DNA of 64,000 bases from Grimontia sedimenti (lineage in GTDB: Bacteria > Pseudomonadota > Gammaproteobacteria > Enterobacterales > Vibrionaceae). Every line of letters starts with the position of its first letter. The first letter of the stretch is position 1. Shown here one piece after another: positions 36,661-45,539 of this stretch. Under the pieces are notes generated by a model that saw only the letters and a list, made by a program, of their open reading frames with translations, made no database searches and had not been told where the DNA came from. The stretch covers positions 310,001 to 374,000 of the forward strand of contig NZ_JAALDL010000002.1 of NCBI RefSeq assembly GCF_011045095.1, given 5' to 3'. Made by a program: the position numbers and the translations under genes.

Positions 36661-37233
36661 TTAGGCTTCTCGCTGCCCCACAGCCATGATGACCCTCATG
36701 TCTCCCATGCAGAATGGCTGGGTAATGGAAACCACATTAAGCCCTGCACTTTCGTAAGCCTCTTCAATTTCAATTGAAGAGAAGCCCACGCTGGAGTCAC
36801 CCACTTTCTCCCAATCCCACTGAACCAACACACCTTTATCGGCGAGTAGCATTGTCAGTAATTCAATGGTTTCAGCATAATCAGGGACAAAAGCCAGCGC
36901 TGAAGAGGCTACCACCACATCAAAGCGTTTACCTGATTGGCGACAGTCACGAACAAAATCTTCGTCTACCTCACCCACCACTGTGGTGACATTGCCAAAA
37001 CCCTTATCCTCCAACACTTGGATCATTTTGGTGGCAGGATCAATTGCCGTCACTGACGTGACACGAGGGGCGAGTTGCTCAGTCAGCAATCCGGTACCAC
37101 AACCGAAATCCAGTACTTGTGCGCCGCGGATCTCGATGACTTCACAAAGGGTGCCGAAAGCTTTCTCTGAATAGGCAATGACGGCTTCGTTTTCATCCCA
37201 TCCCGCCGCCAGATCATCCCAGCTTTCGCTCAT
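36661..37233 (-). CDS. Class I SAM-dependent methyltransferase (190 aa)
   Basis: This is a cytosolic small-molecule methyltransferase candidate. SAM-binding motif I is VLDFGCGTGLLTEQLAP, followed by an acidic residue after strand two (VTAIDPATKMI) and the motif IV region VVVASSALAFVPDY. At 190 residues it is a compact member with no extra domains, so the substrate cannot be inferred. It stands alone, convergent to the DJ-1 gene. The DNA shows no unusual composition. Confidence 0.87.
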   Translation of the reverse strand: MSESWDDLAAGWDENEAVIAYSEKAFGTLCEVIEIRGAQVLDFGCGTGLLTEQLAPRVTSVTAIDPATKMIQVLEDKGFGNVTTVVGEVDEDFVRDCRQSGKRFDVVVASSALAFVPDYAETIELLTMLLADKGVLVQWDWEKVGDSSVGFSSIEIEEAYESAGLNVVSITQPFCMGDMRVIMAVGQREA

Positions 37234-37370
37234 TTTAGTACCCTTAATACGTAGTGAATCTATGGAAATGGTATGGCATTCTATAAAATGAATCTATTCA
37301 GTTGGGCCAAAACCCTTTCTAATTTCGACATTTTCATCGGTTCTGATGATTTTTCTCTGGCCCCAAAACG

Positions 37371-37394
37371 AAAAAGCCCGCTACTGCGGGCTTT
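37371..37394 (-). terminator. Terminator of the DUF1800-DUF1501 operon
   Basis: Read on the minus strand, AAAGCCCGC pairs with GCGGGCTTT around a 4-base loop and is followed by T residues (A-run at 37371-37375 on the plus strand). It lies 20 bases after the DUF1501 stop. Confidence 0.9.
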
Positions 37395-37413
37395 GAATAG
37401 AATGAGAAGAGGC

Positions 37414-38718
37414 TTATGCCATTGGTCCGCCAAACCGGTGGAGGTTCGGGAACACAGTAGACAATCCCGCATTATTCATTCCCAGCCATTTCACCATGTG
37501 CGCAGCATATTGCTCATGGGCGATTTTAGGAATCAAGCGACCTTGACCGTTGTCATCCTGCCCACCGCGGGTGAAGTCTGGGTAAGTGCCGAAGCAAGTC
37601 CCCGAAGTAGTGCCACCACCAAACATGAAGTGACCACCACCCCAACCGTGATCGGTTCCCTCGCGCGAGTTATCGTGCATGGTGCGGCCAAACTCGGACA
37701 AAGTACACGTCAGTACGTTATCAGTGAGCCCTTCCTCATCCAATGTGGCATACAGTGCAGCAATCGCTTCAGAAAACTCTCTCATCAGTTCATCCTGACG
37801 ACGAACTTGATTGTCATGAGTATCAAAACCACCCAGCGACACATAAAATACCTGGCGGTTATGACCCAATAACTGCGCACCTTCAATCATTTGCTTCACC
37901 GCACGCAGCTGCATACCCAGATTGGAGCCCGGAATACGGGTGTCCATTGGGATGGAATCGACAACAGGGCTCATCTGATCCTGCGCGTACATGGCTTGTT
38001 TTACCGCTTCGGCATAACCTGCCGTCAGTGGCGAATCATAGTATTGGTTGGCATTGTCTTCGTAACTGGAGCGCATCGCTGCATTTTGAAGCATCTTAAA
38101 CGACTCAAAACCGTTCTTGTTAACGAAGATCTTGTCGGAATCGTAGGCATCTAACAGGGTATTCGGGCCAGTATGGAACGCGTTCGGCAAGCCACCATAG
38201 CTACGCGACAGTACATCCATCGACATACCCAGCCAACCGTTTTCACTGTAGTCCTGCCCCATCCAACTGTGCTGCCAAACTTCCTGTTGTTTGTTGTGCG
38301 CAAACAGGAAAGGAGGAAGCTCTGCGCGGTCTGCTGCTATATCATCCGCAGTAACTGGAGCAAGAAGTGGACCCACATTCAGGGCGATATTCGCTTTGCC
38401 TTGGTTAAAGAGGTGCATCAGGGGTGACATCGCTTTGTGCAGGCCAAACTGCACACCATTGGCATCCTTGATATTCAAAGGGTTGATCTGGCTACGCGAA
38501 ACTAATGTGGAGTTACGTGACGACGCGTACTTATTGTAGTTGGTGCTGTCCAGTGGCAGTACCTGGTGGAAAAAATCGTTACCGCCAGCGAGGAAAACGC
38601 AAATTAGAGCTTTGTAATCTTCTGCGCCATTCGCTTTTACGCTGAAACTCATTGGAGCGGCAACCGTCGCACCCGCTGCACCCAGAGATTTGATGAAGTG
38701 TCTTCTTGTCAGTTTCAT
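37414..38718 (-). CDS. DUF1501 family protein with Tat signal (434 aa)
   Basis: The start at 38718 has AGGAG upstream and gives MKLTRRHFIKSLGAAGATVA, a twin-arginine-type signal with basic residues and an SLGAAGA core, so export as a folded protein is likely. The body matches DUF1501: ALICVFLAGGNDFFHQVLPL at the N-terminus, FYVSLGGFDTHDNQ, then TLSEFGRTMHDNSREGTDHGWGG split across the C-terminal part; these His/Asp/Glu residues recall alkaline-phosphatase-fold sulfatase-like enzymes. Its ATG overlaps the DUF1800 stop (ATGA). The biochemical role of the pair is unknown. Confidence 0.92.
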   Translation of the reverse strand: MKLTRRHFIKSLGAAGATVAAPMSFSVKANGAEDYKALICVFLAGGNDFFHQVLPLDSTNYNKYASSRNSTLVSRSQINPLNIKDANGVQFGLHKAMSPLMHLFNQGKANIALNVGPLLAPVTADDIAADRAELPPFLFAHNKQQEVWQHSWMGQDYSENGWLGMSMDVLSRSYGGLPNAFHTGPNTLLDAYDSDKIFVNKNGFESFKMLQNAAMRSSYEDNANQYYDSPLTAGYAEAVKQAMYAQDQMSPVVDSIPMDTRIPGSNLGMQLRAVKQMIEGAQLLGHNRQVFYVSLGGFDTHDNQVRRQDELMREFSEAIAALYATLDEEGLTDNVLTCTLSEFGRTMHDNSREGTDHGWGGGHFMFGGGTTSGTCFGTYPDFTRGGQDDNGQGRLIPKIAHEQYAAHMVKWLGMNNAGLSTVFPNLHRFGGPMA

Positions 38719-40241
38719 GCGCGGTTCTCCTGAACGTGGAAGTATGGTGATGCCAGAGCAATAAACAGTAAACGCTGTACCCATTTGCCCGGGTTCAAGT
38801 CCATCCCGTTATAATGTTTACGAAGTTCCTGTTTTAGTGGAGTAGGCATCGCGCCATTGAAAAAGCGTTCTGATGTTTCTTGGATAAAGCCTTCGATATT
38901 TTTAGCGGCAATCAATGATTTAAATTCTTCAACATTGATATAAAGCTGTTTAGCTAAAGGCGCGCTTAATTTCTGAAGGTTCAGACGAATAAGACCGTAA
39001 ATAAAGTTGTGAACATAAATAATATGTGACCAGTCAACGATTTGTAGTTCTGGCGCAACCAAATTATTCTCTTTCACTACGCCTTTAGGTGCATAGTCTG
39101 GCAAGAAGAAATTAAATACCGATGGTGAACCCAGTGGATATTGATTACAGGTTTTCAAATAAACCAAATCAGTTTCCACCACTGCACTGCCAGCGCCCGG
39201 TTTAACATCCAGGGCTCGATATATAGCCACCAGAGACAACCAAGGCTCACGTACCTTACTCATGGTCGTCGGTGTTGCGGTGTAAACATCAGGGTCTGTC
39301 AAAATGGCCCAAACGACCGCTTTCAAGTCACCCGTCACGCCCATACCGTTATCGAGGAATACCTCAGCCACACGGCGAACGTAGTCAGGAGATGGGTTTG
39401 AGGTGGTCATTCGTTGAATCAAACCATGACAGATATTAGGTGCAGTCGATGGATGATGAAGCAACATATCCATGACCTGATCCATTTCCTGCTCTGCTGG
39501 CATGTTTTTCGGGAAACGATGCCCCAGCACTGATTTTTCACCGCGATCATGGTCAACAGCGTTATTCACCATTGGCACCATCAGATCCGCATCAGCGTGG
39601 TTCCAACCTGTGAAGACGCGTGCCAGCTCCTGAATGTCCTTTTCGGTATAGCAAGGAATTGGCTTGCCGTTACCATCCAGATAGTAGGTGCCATCCAGAT
39701 CACGCTCATAAAGTCCGATTGAAAAGAGCTGCATGATCTCGCGGGCGTAGTTTTCATCAGGGCGGCGACCTGAAGCTGGGTCTCCTTTCTTGTTACCGAC
39801 CATAGACAGGTATTGCCCCATCACCGGTGACACGGACACATCTTTCAGGAGGTCACGGAAGTTGCCAAACGCATGCTGGCAAAGAAGGTCGTTGTAGTTC
39901 GCGATAGCTGGCGCATGGTTGGCCAAATTCGGATCTTGATCCGACGCGACGAAGATTTGTGACAACGCATAGGCGACACGTTGGCGAAGTTGGTCTTTAG
40001 AGTAGAACGCGACATCCAGCCAGGCTCTTACACGGGTGGACTTTGAAGGTCTCTTCCCGTAGCCCTGCGCCACAAATTGCTTCTGGCATTGCTCTACGTG
40101 GGATGTCGCTGGAAGTGCTACTTGTTCATCAAACCAAGTTTTAGCGCGCTTATTTATTAAAATGTTTGCTTCGCCTTTCTTAGGACCGAAAGTCGCGAGG
40201 TCCAACCAACGCGAAGCATGTGCAAAAGAATCAAACTGCAT
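38715..40241 (-). CDS. DUF1800 family protein (508 aa)
   Basis: I start at 40241 (MQFDSFAHASRWLDLATFGP), with GAGG upstream; a longer in-frame start at 40337 adds residues that do not look like protein. DUF1800 motifs are visible: RQRVAYALSQIFVASDQ, FRDLLKDVSVSPVMGQYLSM, DENYAREIMQLFSIGLYE and TEKDIQELARVFTGW. There is no obvious signal peptide at the chosen start, which is odd beside a Tat-exported partner. Translation is coupled to DUF1501 by an ATGA overlap. Pairs of DUF1800 and DUF1501 genes are common in marine bacteria but uncharacterised. Confidence 0.92.
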   Translation of the reverse strand: MQFDSFAHASRWLDLATFGPKKGEANILINKRAKTWFDEQVALPATSHVEQCQKQFVAQGYGKRPSKSTRVRAWLDVAFYSKDQLRQRVAYALSQIFVASDQDPNLANHAPAIANYNDLLCQHAFGNFRDLLKDVSVSPVMGQYLSMVGNKKGDPASGRRPDENYAREIMQLFSIGLYERDLDGTYYLDGNGKPIPCYTEKDIQELARVFTGWNHADADLMVPMVNNAVDHDRGEKSVLGHRFPKNMPAEQEMDQVMDMLLHHPSTAPNICHGLIQRMTTSNPSPDYVRRVAEVFLDNGMGVTGDLKAVVWAILTDPDVYTATPTTMSKVREPWLSLVAIYRALDVKPGAGSAVVETDLVYLKTCNQYPLGSPSVFNFFLPDYAPKGVVKENNLVAPELQIVDWSHIIYVHNFIYGLIRLNLQKLSAPLAKQLYINVEEFKSLIAAKNIEGFIQETSERFFNGAMPTPLKQELRKHYNGMDLNPGKWVQRLLFIALASPYFHVQENRA

Positions 40242-40651
40242 ATCAAATACCCTCAATTTGCCGAGGCAAACGGACCACTCTCCTTTGAGAGGCTGTCCGA
40301 CTTTAACACCAGGTGTTATGCAAATGAGAATATTCATACTTTTCTAATCGAAAAATGTTTTGGTCTTAATTTTGGACTACATATTCAGAAAATAAATATT
40401 TTCCAATAAATGAGCCATGCGTTTATTTGATTTTTTACACCAATATGTTCTATGGGTTTTCATTCCCACAACTGGTTGTTGATAACGAATACAATGAATA
40501 TTATTGATTAAATTCAATTGTTTTTGACGAGAATTAAGATGTCGTTATTTTTTACAGTTAATCAATATTACTTTAATATTCATTTGTTTATATTTGTATT
40601 TATCATTAAAAATAGACTAATTAGACATTAATTTTGTCGAATTTCACCGAT
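40242..40651. other. AT-rich intergenic region upstream of the DUF1800 operon
   Basis: These 410 bases are strongly A+T rich, especially 40340-40640, and hold no supported gene. The stretch should contain the promoter of the minus-strand DUF1800-DUF1501 operon and the 3' flank of the acylase gene. Its composition would suit H-NS-type silencing, which is inference. Confidence 0.5.
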
Positions 40652-42961
40652 TCACTGGATCGGTGTCTGAGGTTGAAAAGATATTTGATGGATAGGCGTG
40701 CCAGGTAACAGCGGCGTAAATGCATTATTTACATAATTTTCAAAGCCTTCACGATAAAAAGGCGATAATGGATGACCACTTTGCCCTCCTGGAAGCGTCA
40801 GAACCCCATTGACTTCGTCTCCTGGCTGAACAATAAGACGTTGAGAAGCACCAAAGGTTCTCCCCTGCACCGCAGGCATAAATCGGTCGCCAAACCCTGC
40901 CACGGGAGGCATATCTAAAATACCGCCTAAAATGGGGATTTGCTTGCTGAACGGATGCTGCACCTTTAGCTGATTAACTTCTCCCCATTTCAATGCTTGC
41001 AAAGAGCCATCGGCATGGCCTGTTATTTCAATCATGAGGGCATCGCGCATATCCAAGTAGACTTGCTTTAGAAAGGCATTCCAGCTTTCATGACCAGCAG
41101 GTAGCCAAGTCGGAGGCTGTTCCATCATCAGTTGCCAAAGTGCTGGTTCAATCTGTCGTTCAATGAGGGAAAGTGAAAGTTGCTGAGATTCAAGCTTGGT
41201 TTCAAGGGGTGCAAATAACGCATCAATAAGTGCATCACGGTATTTTCGCACCAAGGTATAACCAACAGAATCTGCACAGGCGCAGTTATTCCAACTGTTA
41301 AGCGCAACGATATCTTCCTGAAAAACGCCGGCATCCTGTTCTAGCACCTCAAGCAAGCGTGCATGCCAGCGTTTTAAGAACACGGCCTCATTGTCCAACT
41401 GGATGGCGTAGAAATCTTCAATATCGAAAAGATCTTTTTCCATCAATCTTTGTTTTATTTGTGCACTTCTCGCCCCGAGCGCGTATCCACCATTGCCAAA
41501 GCGTGGATCCTGCTTGGCACTAACGACACGGCTATTGCCTGTCCAAATTCGATCAGTTTTCGGGTTCATGGAAAAAGGGACATCCTTCGCTTGTTGCCAC
41601 CAGCGTTGGTCGAATCGCGAAGAGGCTTCCGGCCTCGAGAGCGGTTTGCGTCTATCAGGTAGGGCTCCCGTCGCCTGCCAAGCGATATTGCCGGCAGAGT
41701 CCGCCACCACTAGATTCTGTACCGGTATGCCAGTATTTTTGCTGACCCCCAAAGCTTCCTGAACCGTTTTTGCCTGTTCCAGTTTCATCAGGTTCAAATT
41801 GACGGCATAGTCTCGGTGCGCCACCCAACTCAAGGCATATTTAAGGCCATTTATCACCTTAACTGGCCCATACTGACTTTGCTCGAGCAGGTACTTGTGT
41901 TCGCCTTCTTTTAGGGGAATGGTTTCTGTTTCCAGCGTCGTTTTCTCTTTGGGGCTCAACAGATACCAGTCTGCCGTATCCATATATCCATTGGTAAAGC
42001 CCCAAGCCACATGACCATTTGTTCCCACCACGACGGCCGGTGCGCCCGGTAAGCTCACTCCCGTGATTTGGGTTAGGTCATCACCTGAAAGGAGATTGAT
42101 TTGGGTGCGATACCAGATAATGGGCACATTCAAACCGAGATGCATGTCATCAGAAAGCATGGCTTTGCCATTTCGGGTTAAAGAACCGCGTACCGCCCAG
42201 TTGTTACTCCCCACCGCCTGCGGTTTTTCTATTGTGATCTGCTGGGCATTCGCCAATAAAGATGGGTTCAAATCTGGAACAGACTGGGGCTTTATTGTGG
42301 TGGTTGAGCCATCCAATGCAGCCTGAAACGGCGAAGGTTGAAGAATGAAGCGGGCGATTTCGTCACCAAAATTGTTGTGTAGCGCGTCGATCAGTAGATC
42401 ACGTTCAAGACTTCTTCCCTGCAAGTCCAGATACATACTGAAGATTGCCAATACCGAATCTTCTGGCTTCCATGGCAAGGGTTGGGTTTGAGTGACCAGA
42501 TATTCAAAGGACGGCAGTGAAAGCTGGGCTAACGCATCATTCACGCCATTGGCGTAGGTTTCTAACGATAGCTGATCTTCTTTTGACAGTTGTTTAAAGG
42601 CGGCTTCACTTCGTTTGCGGAACTGATGGAAACGACGGTTTTCATCAATGGGCAATGCCGCCTCTCCAAACAAAGCAGACAATTCTCCTGCTGCGTTTCT
42701 TCTGAGTAGATCCATCTGGAAGAAGCGATCTTGCCCATGGGCATATCCAAGCGCATAGGAAGCATCAAGACGGTTCTCGGCGATAATAATAGCAGTGCCT
42801 AATTCATCGCGCTGCAGATGAACTGTATCGCTCACACTGTTTGAAGAGGCACTACCAGAGAGTGTTGGAAGGCTGAGCGTGAGCGCGCCGTAAAATACAG
42901 CGGTCGCGAGTAGCGCCAGCAAGATAGCACTATAGATGACAAATTTAATTGCCTTGAGCAT
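40652..42961 (-). CDS. Penicillin acylase family N-terminal-nucleophile hydrolase (769 aa)
   Basis: This is an envelope amidase precursor of the Ntn-hydrolase class, related to penicillin acylases and acyl-homoserine-lactone acylases. One N-terminal helix (residues 7-28) directs it to the membrane or periplasm. The alpha-chain part has GYAHGQDRFFQMDLLRRNAA. The autoprocessing site AVGSNNWAV puts the nucleophile at Ser252, after which the beta chain starts; GKAMLSDDMHLGL and IWTGNSRVV, with the oxyanion Asn, follow. The substrate may be an acylated amino compound or a quorum-sensing signal; sequence alone does not decide. Length is as expected for an unprocessed precursor. Confidence 0.9.
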   Translation of the reverse strand: MLKAIKFVIYSAILLALLATAVFYGALTLSLPTLSGSASSNSVSDTVHLQRDELGTAIIIAENRLDASYALGYAHGQDRFFQMDLLRRNAAGELSALFGEAALPIDENRRFHQFRKRSEAAFKQLSKEDQLSLETYANGVNDALAQLSLPSFEYLVTQTQPLPWKPEDSVLAIFSMYLDLQGRSLERDLLIDALHNNFGDEIARFILQPSPFQAALDGSTTTIKPQSVPDLNPSLLANAQQITIEKPQAVGSNNWAVRGSLTRNGKAMLSDDMHLGLNVPIIWYRTQINLLSGDDLTQITGVSLPGAPAVVVGTNGHVAWGFTNGYMDTADWYLLSPKEKTTLETETIPLKEGEHKYLLEQSQYGPVKVINGLKYALSWVAHRDYAVNLNLMKLEQAKTVQEALGVSKNTGIPVQNLVVADSAGNIAWQATGALPDRRKPLSRPEASSRFDQRWWQQAKDVPFSMNPKTDRIWTGNSRVVSAKQDPRFGNGGYALGARSAQIKQRLMEKDLFDIEDFYAIQLDNEAVFLKRWHARLLEVLEQDAGVFQEDIVALNSWNNCACADSVGYTLVRKYRDALIDALFAPLETKLESQQLSLSLIERQIEPALWQLMMEQPPTWLPAGHESWNAFLKQVYLDMRDALMIEITGHADGSLQALKWGEVNQLKVQHPFSKQIPILGGILDMPPVAGFGDRFMPAVQGRTFGASQRLIVQPGDEVNGVLTLPGGQSGHPLSPFYREGFENYVNNAFTPLLPGTPIHQISFQPQTPIQ

Positions 42962-43146
42962 CAGTCTTCCATGACTCCTTAGTTTTCTTGAATGTAGTCA
43001 ACACTGACTGGTTTATTAGACTTCGTGAATAGTAACTGCACGCATTGAGTGTCATTTCAACACATTGAGGGCGCTGAAAAAATAACCACTCAAGCAAAAG
43101 CGGCCACAAACGTGACCGCAACGCCAGATTTTTTACAACTTGTCGC

Positions 43147-43768
43147 TTAAGTGTGACTATGTATACCTATTAAGTTTCCTTCACTGTCACGAAGCTGTGC
43201 GAAAAAGCCAAAGTTTTCACCAATTGCTGTTTTAGGGACAACAACAGCTTCTTCCGTTACGCGGCCTAAAACATCCTCAATGCTGTTTACACCAAAGTAG
43301 ACAGTAGTCGCTGAAGCACCAGGCTCGCCCAAGACCAAAGCGCCGGTCGCACCATAGGCTGTTTCTTTTTCAACGGGGAACCAAGCCATTTGCTGCCCAC
43401 CCACTTCTTGTTTACTTAGCGTCATGCCTAAAGCGGCTTCGTAAAATGCCATTGCTCTGTCCATTTATACCCAAACAACCTGAAGATGCATGATTCAGCG
43501 AGATTGACTGGCGTTGTGATCGCGGCGTTCCTTTGCAGGTGTAGTTCATCTCCATCAAAAAGGAACAACAATGAGCACGGCGTCAGTCAACTCGCCCGAA
43601 GGGAGGCCTTCAATGCGCCCACTTCTTCGTTAAACTCCACGGAAATAGAATGACTATTCCTCGCGGAATTTGCCTCGAATTGAACGCATTGATGACCTCT
43701 GAGTGCGAGCATCTTCAGGTCGTTTGGGTATAGCTAACTGCAATTTCAAACCAACCAACAGGATTCAT
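43147..43768 (-). pseudogene. VOC (glyoxalase/bleomycin-resistance fold) gene split by a 267-bp element
   Basis: The 5' end lies at 43768: AGGAG precedes an ATG that encodes MNPVGWFEIAVS, the typical first strand of a VOC protein. The repeat element then interrupts from 43732 down to 43466. Beyond it the gene resumes as MDRAMAFYEAALGMTLSKQE and runs normally to 43147, ending ENFGFFAQLRDSEGNLIGIH. The two parts are in different frames, so no full protein can be made. An internal ATG at 43464 could give a 105-residue protein lacking strand one and its metal-ligand region, but the sequence before it is only element DNA with no good ribosome site. Confidence 0.85.
43466..43732. mobile_element. 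267-bp MITE-like element with 24-bp terminal inverted repeats
   Basis: The left end TATACCCAAACAACCTGAAG continues to GATGC (43466-43489) and is matched in inverse orientation by the right end (43709-43732) with one mismatch in 24. It encodes no transposase. The location inside a VOC coding sequence shows that it inserted there. No target-site duplication is evident. The ends are shared with the 46-bp repeat at 10300-10345, so this is a dispersed family. Repeats with such ends are common between vibrio genes, from memory. Confidence 0.82.
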
Positions 43769-43841
43769 CTTCCTTTCTCCTTCTGTGTTTTCTTGAAATC
43801 TAGCTGATGATTGTCTTCTTAGCAGAAAAAGAGGGGGATAA

Positions 43842-43873
43842 AAAAACGCCCCCTTAAATAAGGAGGCGTTTTT
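43842..43873. terminator. Terminator of htpX
   Basis: AAAAACGCCCCCTT (43842-43855) pairs with AAGGAGGCGTTTTT (43860-43873) with one mismatch and loop AAAT. The A-run on the left gives a T-tract for the minus strand. Confidence 0.85.
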
Positions 43874-43896
43874 ATCAAAGTCAGGACGATTTCCTG

Positions 43897-44778
43897 TTAC
43901 AGATGCTCACCTACGCGCAGTGATGCAATGCGCTTATCTAATGGAGGGTGAGTCATGAACAGTTCGCTAAGCGATTTCTTGCCATTGATGCCGAAAGCCA
44001 TCATAGAACCTTCAAGGCGGCTCTCATGGCTCATTTTCAGGCGCTCCAGCGCTGCAATCATTTTCTCTTTACCTACCAGCTTGGCAGCACCAGCATCCGC
44101 TTTGAACTCGCGATGGCGGCTAAACCACATGGTCAGGATGCTTGCCAGCAGGCCAAACACGATTTCCAGAATAGAAGATACGATGAAGTAAGTGATAAAG
44201 CTGCCGCCACCTTCACCCTCTTCATCACTGTTGTTAACACCACTAATGGCGCCAGCAATAAGGCGGGAAATGAAGATAACGAAGGTGTTCACAACACCTT
44301 GCATCAGAGTCATAGTCACCATATCGCCATTTGCGATGTGGCTGACTTCGTGCGCCAGAACTGCTTCTGCTTCATCACGGGTCATGTTTTCCAGCAGACC
44401 GCTGGAAACCGCAACCAGTGAATCATCGCGCTTCGCGCCTGTCGCGAAAGCATTGATGTCGTCTGAGTAGTAAACAGCAACAGTTGGCATACCAATGCCT
44501 GCTTGCTGAGCCTGACGGCTCACTGTGCTCATTAGCCAGTGCTCAGTCTCGTTACGTGGGTGTTCGATAACTTGGCCGCGCACTGAACGTAGTGCCATAG
44601 ATTTCGACATCATCAGCGAAATCAGTGAGCCACCAAAACCGAACAATGCTGCCATCACCAATAGTCCAGACAAGCTGCCAGGTTGCAGACCGGTAACAGC
44701 GTATACGATGTTTAGTACGATGCTGAAGACAAACAGTACAGCAAGGTTTGTCATCAGAAATAATGCGATGCGTTTCAT
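43897..44778 (-). CDS. htpX: Protease HtpX (293 aa)
   Basis: This is an inner-membrane zinc protease for quality control of membrane proteins. It has two N-terminal helices (residues 5-28 and 38-58), the zinc motif [10 protein letters not shown] with His143 and His147, two further helices, and the third ligand Glu in [13 protein letters not shown]. The length and sequence are those of the housekeeping HtpX of vibrios and enterics. It is monocistronic, with a terminator downstream and a palindromic repeat 34 bases upstream of the start. In enterics htpX belongs to the Cpx and heat-shock responses; no such site was identified here. Confidence 0.96.
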   Translation of the reverse strand: MKRIALFLMTNLAVLFVFSIVLNIVYAVTGLQPGSLSGLLVMAALFGFGGSLISLMMSKSMALRSVRGQVIEHPRNETEHWLMSTVSRQAQQAGIGMPTVAVYYSDDINAFATGAKRDDSLVAVSSGLLENMTRDEAEAVLAHEVSHIANGDMVTMTLMQGVVNTFVIFISRLIAGAISGVNNSDEEGEGGGSFITYFIVSSILEIVFGLLASILTMWFSRHREFKADAGAAKLVGKEKMIAALERLKMSHESRLEGSMMAFGINGKKSLSELFMTHPPLDKRIASLRVGEHL

Positions 44779-44812
44779 TGCGTCAATATTCTCCGAATCA
44801 TGAAAGCGTATT

Positions 44813-44865
44813 ACTCAAGCTACCTCAAGTCGCTGATCGCAGTGACCTCAGCTAGCTTGGGTATA
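44813..44865. repeat. 53-bp palindromic intergenic repeat upstream of htpX
   Basis: ACTCAAGCTACCTCAAGT on the left mirrors ACCTCAGCTAGCTTGGGT on the right, with the end GGGTATA as in the other repeats of this window. It is a related but distinct variant (core CAAGCTA/TAGCTTG) of the vibrio-type palindromic repeat. Confidence 0.7.
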
Positions 44866-45312
44866 CAGTTCGAATAGTAGGGTCGAAATGTGGAAAAACA
44901 AGCCTGTGTAACAATTTAAAACACAAATCACAGGAATTTGTTGTTTTTGTTCTCTTGGTCAGAGGGTTAAAAGAAAAACCATTCACTCCTACTCGACCTT
45001 GAAGCCAAAGCATTCATCTACGTCATGTGCTTTGGAGTGGGTCAGCTCTGTACACTCTGCTATGGATTAACATCTCCACTACTCGTTATTTGCGAGGGAG
45101 CACAGTTTAAAACGCAAATTCTTGCAAACATACGCCGTATGCTATTTTTAAACCGTACAAATAACCATCAATAGATAAGGGTGTACGACGAGGGTATTAG
45201 ACTTTTGTCGAGTTGTAATTATCGCTATTGAGGAATAACGTACGCACAAGGACGAAATGCCGAAGGCATATATTGTGGCCCTGCAGGGACGCGATTCTAA
45301 GGAGAGAGAATC
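44866..45312. other. 447-base intergenic region with an 8-bp inverted repeat
   Basis: No supported protein gene. CCAAAGCA (45005-45012) and TGCTTTGG (45028-45035) form a perfect stem, and CCCTGCAGGG (45282-45291) is a 10-bp palindrome about 20 bases before the small ORF. A small RNA gene or the regulatory region of the 58-aa ORF could be here, but I cannot define either. Confidence 0.4.
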
Positions 45313-45489
45313 ATGGCTGACAAAGAAAACTATCGTATGGCAATCGATATCCTTTGCTGTCACTTGGGAATGAGCTTTGACGAAGCTTGTGCCGAGTTGG
45401 GGCTTGCCGACGATGAGAATCAAAAGCTCAAAGAAGTGTCCGATGTTCAGCAATCGCTGATGGGCTTGCTGCCGGAAGATAGCAAATAA
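45313..45489 (+). CDS. Small protein of unknown function (58 aa)
   Basis: The ATG at 45313 has a strong AAGGAGAG ribosome site about 7 bases upstream and the frame ends at TAA 45487-45489, followed by a clear terminator, so this short gene is very likely real. The product (MADKENYRMAIDILCCHLGM, then SFDEACAELGLADDENQKLK) is soluble, acidic and helical with an adjacent Cys pair and no membrane segment. No family is recognised. The acidic, helical nature suggests a small regulatory or partner protein. Confidence 0.75.
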   Translation: MADKENYRMAIDILCCHLGMSFDEACAELGLADDENQKLKEVSDVQQSLMGLLPEDSK

Positions 45490-45509
45490 GCACCAAACCA
45501 AGTTCCAAA

Positions 45510-45537
45510 AAAGCCAGCTTTAAGCTGGCTTTCTTTT
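45510..45537. terminator. Bidirectional terminator between the 58-aa ORF and bioD
   Basis: AAAGCCAGC (45510-45518) pairs with GCTGGCTTT (45524-45532), then CTTTTT. The A-rich left flank serves the converging bio operon. Confidence 0.9.
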
Positions 45538-45539
45538 TG

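Noticed and set aside
45148-45501. 117-codon minus-strand frame opposite the 58-aa gene
   Set aside because: The plus-strand gene has a strong ribosome site and terminator; the minus frame has neither.
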